The notes under the pieces are model-generated. The model did no database searches. It saw only the letters and a list, made by a program, of their open reading frames with translations, and was not told the DNA's origin. Positions 37,096 through 46,682 of a DNA stretch of 64,000 nt are shown here, piece after piece; position 1 is the first letter of the stretch, and each line of letters starts with the position of its first letter. The stretch covers positions 1 to 64,000 of the forward strand of contig WGMB01000013.1 of NCBI GenBank assembly GCA_016125275.1, read 5' to 3'. A program made the translations under genes and the position numbers. The DNA is from Acidobacteriota bacterium (GTDB lineage: Bacteria > Acidobacteriota > Terriglobia > Bryobacterales > UBA6623).

Positions 37096-38175
37096 CTACA
37101 GAATCAGCAGGCCCGGCGTTGCGGGAAGCAGCCGCTGATAGCCTTGTGACGTGACTGTCACAATATCTTCAATCCTAGCTCCGGCAAAACCCTCACGATA
37201 AACGCCCGGCTCTACGGTCAGAACCATTCCGGACCTTAGCCGAGCGTCTTCTGACTTTCCTAACTTGGGACTTTCGTGGATCTCTAACCCCAGGCCGTGT
37301 CCGGTCGAGTGGATGAACAATGAGTCGAGTCCTTGTTCTTTCAAGCTCTCTCGTGCGGCACGGTCTACCGTTTTTGCGGCGACTCCGGCTCGGATGGCGG
37401 CCATTGCCGCCTGCTGCGCAGCCTGCACGGCCTGCGCCAAGTCGCGCGCCCGAGGCCCGGGATCTCCTAGGGAAATCACACGAGTCTGGTCGCTAACGTA
37501 TCCGCCAAGTATAGCACCGTGATCAATGACGATCAGCTCGCGGCGCGGCAGCGGCGTCGGCCGGGGGCGAGCGTGCGGAAGGGCCCCGTGGGCTCCGCCG
37601 GCGACGATGGTTTCGAACGCCGGGCCCGAGGCGCCCCGCAGGCGCATCTCGTGGTCGATCTCGGCCGCCAGGCGCTGCTCGGACCATTGGGCGTCGAGCC
37701 GTCCCAGCACGGCGTCGAGCGAGGCGGCCGCCAACTCCGCCGCTTGCCGGATCGCTTCGATCTCGGCGGCGCTCTTGACCCAGCGCTCCCGTTCCACCCA
37801 CCCCAGGGCCTGCGTCAGCGACGTCTCCGGGGCGCCCGCGCAGAGCCTGCTCCAGGCGGCGTGGGAGAGCCGATCCGCCTCGAAGGCCATCCGGCGGATT
37901 CCCCGGCCGGGCAGCGAGCCCAGCAAGGCCCCGAGCGGGTCCGTCTCCGCGACGACCAGCTCGGCTTCGGGCGCTTCTTGGGCGGCCTGCACCCGGTACC
38001 GGCCGTCGGTGAACAGCGTCCCCGGTCCCGTCGTCGGGACGAGCAGGTGCCCGGCGCTGCCTCGGAAGCCGGTGAGATAGGCGATGTTGGGCAAGGCCGA
38101 GACGTAGAGCGCGTCCACGCCTTCCCGGTCGAGCCGGCGCTGCAGGCGGCGGAGTCTGGCGGAGGCTTCGCTCAC
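37096..38175 (-). CDS. Xaa-Pro aminopeptidase family (M24) protein
   Basis: 359 residues, a metallopeptidase removing N-terminal residues before proline (PepP/PepQ group). The creatinase-like N-terminal domain (1-125) starts with LRRLQRRLDREGVDALYVSA and has YLTGFRGSAGHLL. The catalytic domain shows the metal ligands in VIDHGAILGGYVSDQTR, FIHSTGHGLGLEIHE, LTVEPGVY and ARIEDIVT. The GTG start overlaps the stop of the PilN-like gene (GTGA). DNA encoding roughly the last third (about 37100-37540) is clearly less GC-rich than the rest of the gene. Position before accB is common in many bacteria. Confidence 0.92.
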   Translation of the reverse strand: MSEASARLRRLQRRLDREGVDALYVSALPNIAYLTGFRGSAGHLLVPTTGPGTLFTDGRYRVQAAQEAPEAELVVAETDPLGALLGSLPGRGIRRMAFEADRLSHAAWSRLCAGAPETSLTQALGWVERERWVKSAAEIEAIRQAAELAAASLDAVLGRLDAQWSEQRLAAEIDHEMRLRGASGPAFETIVAGGAHGALPHARPRPTPLPRRELIVIDHGAILGGYVSDQTRVISLGDPGPRARDLAQAVQAAQQAAMAAIRAGVAAKTVDRAARESLKEQGLDSLFIHSTGHGLGLEIHESPKLGKSEDARLRSGMVLTVEPGVYREGFAGARIEDIVTVTSQGYQRLLPATPGLLIL

Positions 38176-38873
38176 GGCTGCCGAATCCGGAGGGACACGC
38201 CGGCGTCGTTGGAGGAGATCTCCACGGCGGGAAAGACTGGCGTCTCGAGCACCAGTCGCACCAAGGGCGGATCGAGCGTGTTCTGGGCGATGCGCACGCG
38301 CTGCACCAGCTCGCCGTCCACGACCTGATTTCGTTGCGCGTCCGGAATGTCCAGCGTCGCGCCGGGAATGTCGAAGACCACGCGGTTGGGATTGTCGACG
38401 CGGAACGAGCGCACGGTGGGCGCGCCCGCGATGCTGACGAACACGTCGAGGCCCGTGGCCAACGGCGTGAGCTGCAAGGCGGTCACATGAAGCGGTGCGC
38501 CCGCCGTCGCGGGTCGCGCGGTTTCGGAGGGCTCCCTCGCGGGTGGGTCGGGCTCGGCCGGCGGCGCCTCCACGATGAGCTCGGCGACCGGCAGCGGGTC
38601 GGGCTGCGCCTGGGCGGGCGGGGCTGCGGGGGGCGAGGCGGGTCGCGGCGCGGGAGTCTCCACGGCTGCTTCGAGGCTGGGGGCCTCGGGCTCCAGATCC
38701 TCCTGCCGGAACCAGAGTTGGGTTCCCAGAATTGCCAGCGCGAGGCCCAGGAACAGGCCGCCCAGCACGACCTCCCGGCGCGAGATGAAGCCCCCGGAGC
38801 GCCCGGGATTCAACATCGCCTGGAGTCGCTCCGTCGGCGCGGGCAGGTGCTCGAGCAGATTGATGCGGATCAT
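38172..38873 (-). CDS. PilN-like N-terminus fused to an AMIN domain (membrane protein)
   Basis: 233 residues. It begins MIRINLLEHLPAPTER, which is the PilN motif known to bind PilM. One membrane helix lies at about 35-55 (VVLGGLFLGLALAILGTQLW). A Pro/Ala/Glu linker (about 60-128) leads to an AMIN domain (about 130-233; VTALQLTPLATGLDVFVSI, RVVFDIPGATLD, LVRLVLETPVFPAVEI), the type found at the N-terminus of PilQ and in amidases. The ATG overlaps the pilM stop (ATGA). The normal PilN coiled coil and ferredoxin-like domain are absent, so this is not a standard PilN. I infer that it links cytoplasmic PilM to the periplasm or cell wall. Confidence 0.8.
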   Translation of the reverse strand: MIRINLLEHLPAPTERLQAMLNPGRSGGFISRREVVLGGLFLGLALAILGTQLWFRQEDLEPEAPSLEAAVETPAPRPASPPAAPPAQAQPDPLPVAELIVEAPPAEPDPPAREPSETARPATAGAPLHVTALQLTPLATGLDVFVSIAGAPTVRSFRVDNPNRVVFDIPGATLDIPDAQRNQVVDGELVQRVRIAQNTLDPPLVRLVLETPVFPAVEISSNDAGVSLRIRQP

Positions 38874-39856
38874 GACTCCTCGAGGGCGCTCAGCGCCAAG
38901 CCCGCCGCGATGGCCAGGGAAGGGCCGTGCTCCTGGATCAAGCGGCCCGACGCAGAGGACGGCGAGTAGCTGACCTTGTGGAACGGATCGACCGCCTCCG
39001 CCGGGCAGCCCAGTCGCTGCGTCAACGCCTCCTGCAACTCCGGGATGCGGGCCGAGCCGCCCGACAGGCGCATCTTCTGAATCTTGTGAGGCAGCGCCCG
39101 CTTCTCGAGCTGGGACATCTGACTCTCGACGGCCTTGAGGACGCGTTGCGTCAACGGTTCCTGCGCGTCGAGCCGCTCGCGCGTGACCACCATGTCGCGA
39201 GCATAGGCGATGGCCCAGCCGCGCATCAGCGCCAGGGTCAGGCAGCGCGCGCCGATGTTGACGAGCAGCACGGTCTCCTGCGAGGTCGGTGCGCTGTTGA
39301 AGCTGTAGGCGTTGGCCAGCGCGCAGGCCTGCGGAGTGACGAACACCGCCGTGCGGCCCGCCAGCGACACCGTCTCGCGCACCCAGTCCACCTGTTCCAC
39401 CGGCGTCGAGGTCCACAGCACCGCGCCGTCGATCATCACCTCGACCGGCTGCCACCCGATGCAGGCGGCGCTGAGCGGATAGGCCAACTGCTTGGCCGCT
39501 TCGTCGCGAACGAAGCCTTCGAGATCTTGCGCCGCCCCGGCCGGCGCGCGGTCGGACTGGCAGATGACCTTCTCGCCGCCCACCGCCAACGCAAAGCGTT
39601 TGGCTGCGATCTCGTAGTCGATGCACAGCGCCTTAATGCTGCGCGCGATGGAGATGCCGTCCGTGAGGGCGCCGGAGGTCAGCACGCCAGCCGGCGTGCC
39701 CGCCAGCGCGGCCTGTTTGAGGAGCACGCTGCCGTGCCGACGTTCCAGAACGACGGCCTTGATCATGGCGGTGCCGATATCAAGGCCCACAACCGACTTT
39801 CGGGATCGAAACGGGTTGGAGAGGACGGAAATGGCGGGCTCGGCTCCTGCTGCCAA
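38870..39856 (-). CDS. pilM: PilM-like type IV pilus ATPase (actin fold)
   Basis: 328 residues of the PilM/FtsA-like family, the cytoplasmic actin-fold protein of the type IV pilus inner platform. The phosphate-1 loop is VVGLDIGTAMIKAVVLERR, the second is in ETVLLVNIGARCLTLALMRG and the adenosine loop is RLSGGSARIPELQEALTQ. The start is probably TTG at 39856, six bases after the preceding stop region, and is uncertain. The stop is coupled to the PilN-like gene. No pilO, pilP or pilQ follows. Confidence 0.86.
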   Translation of the reverse strand: MAAGAEPAISVLSNPFRSRKSVVGLDIGTAMIKAVVLERRHGSVLLKQAALAGTPAGVLTSGALTDGISIARSIKALCIDYEIAAKRFALAVGGEKVICQSDRAPAGAAQDLEGFVRDEAAKQLAYPLSAACIGWQPVEVMIDGAVLWTSTPVEQVDWVRETVSLAGRTAVFVTPQACALANAYSFNSAPTSQETVLLVNIGARCLTLALMRGWAIAYARDMVVTRERLDAQEPLTQRVLKAVESQMSQLEKRALPHKIQKMRLSGGSARIPELQEALTQRLGCPAEAVDPFHKVSYSPSSASGRLIQEHGPSLAIAAGLALSALEES

Positions 39857-39862
39857 TCTAGC

Positions 39863-40537
39863 TCAGCGCACCGAGCGTACCAAGTCTTCCGCCAGCACTT
39901 GGGCGCGTTGGGCCAAATTCCGGGCCAAATTCAGGTCTTGGCCGCGCACTTCCTCGGCTTGCTTGAGAAAGGCTTGGATGCGCTTGACCGCCGCCAACTG
40001 CTCGCCGTTGAGCGAGCGGCCCATCAACGAGCGCAGGTGGCCCCGCGTGACCTCGAGGCTGCGGTCGAGCTCCTGCTCGGTGGTCTTGCGCTCGGCCGGC
40101 GTCATCAAAGGCGAGAGCTGCGGCAACGTCGCGCTGGGCTCGGCGGGAGGCGGCGCCGGTTCGGGCTCCGCCCCGGCCACGGTCGGCGCCGGGCGAGCGG
40201 TCGGCTGCGTCGGCGTGGGCTTGGGCTTCGGCGCGGGGTTGGCGCTGGGCGCCGGAGCGGTCGGGCGCGGCACGGCCCCGTCGGGAATCGGCTGCTCCGG
40301 CGGCAACTGGACGATCGTCTGCGGCGCGGACAACGGAGCCGTCGGCGCGGGGGCCGGGACAGAGGCCGGCGTCGGCTGGGGCGCCGTCACCGGCGGTCCG
40401 GCGGCGGTCCTCTTCTTGATGCAGGCCGTCGAGAACAGCAGAAGGGTCGCCGCCAAGACCACGAGGGTCACCCTCGAAGCCGTCGCGGGACTCGCCGGCG
40501 CCATCGACAACTTCTCTACGGCGTCAGCGTAGGTCAT
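39863..40537 (-). CDS. Proline-rich lipoprotein with C-terminal helical domain
   Basis: 224 residues, family not recognised. After a 20-residue leader a hydrophobic stretch ends in LLLFSTACIKKR, a lipobox with the cysteine near residue 39. Residues about 45-135 are a Pro/Ala/Thr-rich linker (PAPKPKPTPTQPTARPAP). The last ~80 residues are alpha-helical and charged (PAERKTTEQELDRSLEVTRG, AVKRIQAFLKQAEEVRGQDL). The ATG at 40537 overlaps the kinase stop (ATGA). Placement between the kinase and pilM suggests an envelope role in the same system. Confidence 0.75.
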   Translation of the reverse strand: MTYADAVEKLSMAPASPATASRVTLVVLAATLLLFSTACIKKRTAAGPPVTAPQPTPASVPAPAPTAPLSAPQTIVQLPPEQPIPDGAVPRPTAPAPSANPAPKPKPTPTQPTARPAPTVAGAEPEPAPPPAEPSATLPQLSPLMTPAERKTTEQELDRSLEVTRGHLRSLMGRSLNGEQLAAVKRIQAFLKQAEEVRGQDLNLARNLAQRAQVLAEDLVRSVR

Positions 40538-42447
40538 TGGGCCAGTTCCGCTCCTTTGCGGGTAGGATTCGCCCCTTGAGATTCTTCCGCGATCGGTAGT
40601 TGCAGGCGAAACTCGGTTCCAACGCCGGTTTCGCTCGAAAACTCGATTGTACCACCGTGCAACTGCACGACTCGAAAGGTCATCGCCAATCCGATGCCCG
40701 AGCCTTTCGCCTTGGTCGTGAAATAAAGCTGGAAGATTTTCTCTTGATTTTCAGGGGGAATGCCCGGCCCGGTATCGCGGATGGCGACCTGCCACGACTC
40801 TCCCGCCCGGCCCAGCTCTACATCCAGCCGGCCGCCGTCGCTCATGGCCTGGATGCCATTCATGATGATGTTCAGAATGGCCTGCTTGAGCAGGTCGCGA
40901 TCGCCGCGCGTCCACGCCGAAGCGGCGCCCGAGCGGATGACTTCCACGTCCTGCTCGGCCGCGTCCGGAGAGACCAGCTTCACCAGCTCATCGAGCAGTG
41001 CGGCTAGGTCCCACTCGCCGATCTCGAGCTCCACCGGCCGGGTGAAGTCCAGGAACGACCGCACCACGCGGTCCAGGCGCCGGATCTCCCGGGAGATCAC
41101 CTCGATCTCGGCCGCGCCCACGTCCGAGCCCTCGAGCTTGTTCTTGAGGACCTCCAAGTGCAAAGCGATCGAGTTCAGCGGATTTTTGATCTCATGGGCG
41201 GCGCCGCTGGTCAATCGACTGATGGCCGCCAGCCGAGTCGAAAGGTCCAGCCGCGACTCGATCTGGCGCCGCGGCTCGGCTTCGCGCAACGTCACCAGCG
41301 TGCCGATCCGATCCCGGCTCGGGAACTCCTCCAGCATTTCGATCGACAGCAACAGCGACACCGGCTCTCCGTCCTTGCCCCGATGGACGACTTGCAGGTT
41401 CCGCGAGTTTCGCCGCACGCTGATCGCGCTCTGCACGAAGGCCCCTAGCTCGGTCGCCAGCGGAAACACTTCGTCGATCGTGCGGCCCATGATGGCCCAG
41501 CGCCCGCCTTCCACCAGCCGGTCCACGGCGCCGCCGGCCATCACCAGCCGGTCGTCGCGGCCGAACAGCAGCACGGCGTCCTCCAGGCGGGTCAGCAACT
41601 GGTCGATGTTCGAGCGCAGTTGCTCGGCGTCGTCCCGCGCGCCACGGACCCGCTCGCCCAGCAGGCTCAGCTTGGATTCGACGGCGGCAACCTCGCGCGA
41701 GCCGGCCCGCTCCCGCTCGGCGGCTGCCGCTTCGTCGCGCTGGCCGCTGGCGATCCGGTCGATCAGCTCCCCGATGTGGCCGAGCGGGCGCACCGCCAAC
41801 TGCGCCACCACTCCGGCCGCGGCCAGCGAGAGCAGCAACGCCAGCCCGGAGACGATGGCGAGCGGCTGCAACCGTGGCAACAACACGACTTCCCGCAGAA
41901 AGACCAGCGAGAGAATCATGCGGATCGTCAGCACCCTGCGCTGCCCGCCTTCGAGCTGGAAGCCGAGCTCCCGGCTGACCTCGTAGTCCTGATTGCTCGA
42001 AAAGACCTCTTCGAGCCGCTCCAGCAAGGACTTGCTCTCGAACTCCTCGAGCGAGGGCAGGGGCGCGTGCCGCTGGCCTCGCTTGCTCGGGATGGACGCC
42101 GCCACGATGCGCTCGCCGGGGCCGGTGACCAAGCCTTCCACGATGATCGGGTAGTTGGCCATCAACTGCTCGAGCAGCAGGCTCAACTGGGCGTCTTGCT
42201 CGGCGGCGCGCACGTAGACGTCCACCAGCTCGTCCGCCGTGGTCGGCTTGACCTCCACCGAGGCCAGCCGGGCGCGGGCGATGCTGGCGATGTAGGACTC
42301 GACCTGACTGGTGTTGCTGTCGGCGATCGTCCGGGCCTGCTCGAAGCTGTCGGTGATCGTGGCCCGCAGGTAGAGCAGCGACAGCACCACCACGATCGCT
42401 CCGGCGAGAGCGACGATCGAGGCCTGCAGTCGGGTGCGCAGCGACAT
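40534..42447 (-). CDS. Membrane sensor histidine kinase (NtrB/ZraS type)
   Basis: 637 residues. There are two membrane segments (about 9-29 and 190-215) with a periplasmic sensor of about 150 residues between them, then HAMP (RPLGHIGELIDRIASG), a PAS-like region (about 285-385) and a kinase core. The phosphorylated histidine is about residue 418 in SGAAHEIKNPLNSIALHL. The N box is NIIMNGIQAM, G1 is DTGPGIP, F is FQLYFTT and G2 is GSGIGLAM. It follows its NtrC-type partner by 15 bases. The input signal is unknown. Confidence 0.95.
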   Translation of the reverse strand: MSLRTRLQASIVALAGAIVVVLSLLYLRATITDSFEQARTIADSNTSQVESYIASIARARLASVEVKPTTADELVDVYVRAAEQDAQLSLLLEQLMANYPIIVEGLVTGPGERIVAASIPSKRGQRHAPLPSLEEFESKSLLERLEEVFSSNQDYEVSRELGFQLEGGQRRVLTIRMILSLVFLREVVLLPRLQPLAIVSGLALLLSLAAAGVVAQLAVRPLGHIGELIDRIASGQRDEAAAAERERAGSREVAAVESKLSLLGERVRGARDDAEQLRSNIDQLLTRLEDAVLLFGRDDRLVMAGGAVDRLVEGGRWAIMGRTIDEVFPLATELGAFVQSAISVRRNSRNLQVVHRGKDGEPVSLLLSIEMLEEFPSRDRIGTLVTLREAEPRRQIESRLDLSTRLAAISRLTSGAAHEIKNPLNSIALHLEVLKNKLEGSDVGAAEIEVISREIRRLDRVVRSFLDFTRPVELEIGEWDLAALLDELVKLVSPDAAEQDVEVIRSGAASAWTRGDRDLLKQAILNIIMNGIQAMSDGGRLDVELGRAGESWQVAIRDTGPGIPPENQEKIFQLYFTTKAKGSGIGLAMTFRVVQLHGGTIEFSSETGVGTEFRLQLPIAEESQGANPTRKGAELAQ

Positions 42448-42461
42448 CGCCCGAATCGGCG

Positions 42462-43853
<1,392 letters not shown>

Positions 43854-43876
43854 GGGCTCCTTGTTGCGAACTTCGC

Positions 43877-45109
43877 TCAGCCGCGGGCTACGCCCGCGAT
43901 GCCCGCCGCCGGGGCGGGTTGGAATGGGTACTTTGCCTCTTCGATCGACAGCCCTCGCACGTCGATCCGGGAGAGCTCCGCCGCGCCGATGCCGTGCGCC
44001 TCGGCCAGCAGCATCGTGTTGTCGCAAGCGCGAAACGGAAACTCCCCGCGCAGGGCTCGCGGATCATATCCCATCGTGGCCGTCGCGACGGCGTCGGTGC
44101 AAACCGGATTGAAGCCGGCGATCAAAAGGTTCGGCTTGCCCCAGTGCAGATTCTCGGACCCGACCCAGGGGCCCTCTCCGCCGACCATGGTCTCGACCCC
44201 GTCGATGACCGCCAGATCGATGGGCCGCGCCAGCGCCAAATCCGCCACAATCCGGGGCACGCGGTAGCCGGAATCGCGCGGGCTGTCGGGATCATTCTCC
44301 GGCGCCGCGATCGTCGACGGCTGCCGGTCGCCGAAGTGCAGGGGGCCGCGGCCGCTGCCGGGGCTCTCGTTGGGCTCGTCGACGCCCGCGTCGGACCCGT
44401 AAATCGACGACGGCGTGATGCCGAAGCAGTTCTTCAATGACAAGGTGACGCCGCACGTGGCGTGGTTCTTCAGCTTGGCCAGCGAAACGAAGACGTCGGT
44501 CTGGTCGTAGGCCTCGTTCAGCATGAACGAGGGGAACATGTAGCCGCCGCCGGGAACGTCCATCTGCACATAGCGCGAGCCTTTGCCGAGCGAGTTGGTG
44601 TTCTCCATCTCGATCGACTTCGCGGCGGTCTGCAGGGCCCGCAGCGGCCAGCCGGCCTCGAGCATGTACTCTTCCAGCGGCATGGCCGTGACATAGCCGC
44701 TCTCCACCAACCGGATGCGGCGCGCGCCGGCGGCGTCGAGCAGCCCGCAGACGACGCCGACCACATTGGGGTGCGTGTAGTGCGTCAGCCCCAGTGGCTT
44801 GCCTTCGAAGCGTTGCGCGGGGCTCCCGGTCAAATTGAGCTTGACCGTCACCGTCTTGCCGCTCACCAGGCCCGAAAGCCCTCCCAACTGATCGAACAGC
44901 GTCTCCAGGCGGGGCTTCAGCTCCGCCGTCCGGTAGCTCTGGCAGCGTTCGATGGCGACCGGCGCCGCCGGCGCGGTCGCCGCGCGCGCGCCGCGGGCCG
45001 AGCCCGCTGCGGCCGCCGCTGCTCCCGCGGCCGTCTGCAGCCACTGTCGGCGCGTCCAGCAAGGCCGCCGCCCGGCGCGCCCGCAGGCGTCTGTTTCGAT
45101 CGCTTTCAA
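43877..45109 (-). CDS. TAT-exported DUF362 domain protein (TTG start)
   Basis: 410 residues. The TTG at 45109 is chosen because GGAGG lies a few bases before it and it overlaps the stop of the preceding gene (TTGA). A twin-arginine leader WTRRQWLQTAAGAAAAAAG follows. The DUF362 core has GKTVTVKLNLTG, THPNVVGVVCGLLDAAGARR, VFVSLAKLKNHATCGVTLSL, KNCFGI and IDLAVIDGVETMVGGEGPW. The biochemical role of DUF362 is unknown; some members carry iron-sulfur domains, but none is seen here. Probably periplasmic and co-translated with the gene before it. Confidence 0.88.
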   Translation of the reverse strand: MKAIETDACGRAGRRPCWTRRQWLQTAAGAAAAAAGSARGARAATAPAAPVAIERCQSYRTAELKPRLETLFDQLGGLSGLVSGKTVTVKLNLTGSPAQRFEGKPLGLTHYTHPNVVGVVCGLLDAAGARRIRLVESGYVTAMPLEEYMLEAGWPLRALQTAAKSIEMENTNSLGKGSRYVQMDVPGGGYMFPSFMLNEAYDQTDVFVSLAKLKNHATCGVTLSLKNCFGITPSSIYGSDAGVDEPNESPGSGRGPLHFGDRQPSTIAAPENDPDSPRDSGYRVPRIVADLALARPIDLAVIDGVETMVGGEGPWVGSENLHWGKPNLLIAGFNPVCTDAVATATMGYDPRALRGEFPFRACDNTMLLAEAHGIGAAELSRIDVRGLSIEEAKYPFQPAPAAGIAGVARG

Positions 45110-46671
45110 TGGGCCTCCGTCTCGAAGTCGACGACGACAGCGCAGTACCCCGGAACCTCCGGGATCACGATCTCGCCGCCTCCCTCGGTATCGTACACCT
45201 GGAGGTCCTCCGGCTCGCCCGACAAAGGAACCCACACAGCCTTTTGGATCGGCTTGGGCAGGCGGACCGTTACGTTGTCGGTCGGATAGTCGCTGTACTC
45301 GGTCAGGTGCAGGACGGCTCGGTCGCCGGCGTCGCTCTCGGTGTAGAACGACATGAGCGTGCCGGTATTGAACAGCCGGATCGTGCGGCCCCCTTCGTCG
45401 AGTCTCCGCCGCAGATCGGTCGCAAAGCGGTCCTCGTCGAGCTCGGCGTCCGGGTAGGCCAGCACGCCGCCCCCGCCCGCGACGACCGGAGCTGTTCCCA
45501 GGTCGATCCCGGCGCGGGCCCACTGCGGCCCCGTGAACACGATCCCCCCGCTCTCGGCGAACGCCTTCAAGGCGTCGCGCTCGGCCGGCGTAGGCGGGAA
45601 GTCAAAGGTCAGCGCCTGCGCGCCCGGCGGGACGCCCTGAGCCGCCAACGCCGCCCGCAGCGTCAGCCGGTGCGGCACGTGCCGCACGGCCAGCAAGTTC
45701 AAGGTCTCTCCCAGCGAGAACTCATCGGGCGTCGCCGGATCGTGGACCACGACGATGGCGGGCTGGGGCGGCAGCTTCCGCCAGTCCGCATGCTCCTCAA
45801 AGAAGGCCGCTGTTGCCGCGATCTCTTTCCAACCCGCCAGCTTCTCGGCCTGCCGCTGCAGCAGTCCGGCCTGCCACTCGCCGTCGAGCGAGACCGCCCA
45901 GCGACCGCCGGCCATGGCGGTGTCCGCGATCGCCCGCACGTAGTCGGCAGCGACGAAGGGCTGTTCGCGGTAGCGTTTCGGCCGATGGCCGGCCCATACC
46001 GGACGCCCCGTGCGGTCGGCTCGCAGCGCGTCCACGCGCCAAGCGTTCGCCACGACCCAAGGGTTCGTGGTCGGCCCGGCGTTGAAGGCCTCGGAGGCGT
46101 CCTCGGCGCTGAGCAAAGCGGGCCAGACGCCGTCGGAGCCGGCTCGAATCGCCGGGTCGGCCAACTGCAGGGCCTCTCGCCAGCCGCTCAGGGTGACCGC
46201 TACGCCCCCCTCGCCCAGAGCGGCGGCGGCTTGGCGACTTTGCTCCGGGCGGAACGGGCCGTTGAGGGCCACGCCGTCGAGACCTGCCTTCGAGGCGGCC
46301 TCGACCGCCTCGGCCCAATCGGCGCCGGGGTAGATGACGCCCAGCGTGGCCAGGCCTTTCGCCCGCGCGGCCTCGGCGAAGCGCGTGACGGATTGGCGCT
46401 GCGCCGCGTCGGCCTCGTTCTTGTCGCCCAGGCTCCAGGTCAGCAGTAGGCAGTTGAAGGGAGTCTTCTCGAACAGCGCCAGGACTTCGGGCTCATAGTC
46501 CCGCAACAGCAGGTCCGGTTCGATCGGCGAGGCGGCCTCGAAATCCGGCCGGGCTCGTCGCTGAACTTCGAGCGGACCCCCTTCCCAGCGCAGGGGAACC
46601 CAGCTCTCCGGCGCGGCCGCCGCCGCGACTCCGCTCGCCAGCGTCGCCAGCCAGATCCAGCGCCACAACAT
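45106..46671 (-). CDS. Secreted protein of unknown function, barrel plus amidotransferase-like domain
   Basis: 521 residues with a signal peptide (MLWRWIWLATLASGVAAAAA). The first ~300 residues look like a TIM-barrel glycosidase-like fold (LALFEKTPFNCLLLTWSLGD, GLDGVALNGPF, GRWAVSLDGEWQAGLLQRQA). A second part resembles a beta-galactosidase-type trimerisation/GATase1-like domain (LTFDFPPTPAERDALKAFAE, GGIVFTGPQWARAG), with a beta-sandwich end. No known family can be assigned. It shares a four-base stop-start overlap with the DUF362 gene. Confidence 0.7.
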   Translation of the reverse strand: MLWRWIWLATLASGVAAAAAPESWVPLRWEGGPLEVQRRARPDFEAASPIEPDLLLRDYEPEVLALFEKTPFNCLLLTWSLGDKNEADAAQRQSVTRFAEAARAKGLATLGVIYPGADWAEAVEAASKAGLDGVALNGPFRPEQSRQAAAALGEGGVAVTLSGWREALQLADPAIRAGSDGVWPALLSAEDASEAFNAGPTTNPWVVANAWRVDALRADRTGRPVWAGHRPKRYREQPFVAADYVRAIADTAMAGGRWAVSLDGEWQAGLLQRQAEKLAGWKEIAATAAFFEEHADWRKLPPQPAIVVVHDPATPDEFSLGETLNLLAVRHVPHRLTLRAALAAQGVPPGAQALTFDFPPTPAERDALKAFAESGGIVFTGPQWARAGIDLGTAPVVAGGGGVLAYPDAELDEDRFATDLRRRLDEGGRTIRLFNTGTLMSFYTESDAGDRAVLHLTEYSDYPTDNVTVRLPKPIQKAVWVPLSGEPEDLQVYDTEGGGEIVIPEVPGYCAVVVDFETEAH

Positions 46672-46682
46672 CTACCTCAATC

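Noticed and set aside
38927-40579. A 550-codon plus-strand open frame opposite pilM and the lipoprotein gene
   Set aside because: Arg/Gly-rich shadow with no start signal. The minus-strand genes have stop-start couplings and motifs.
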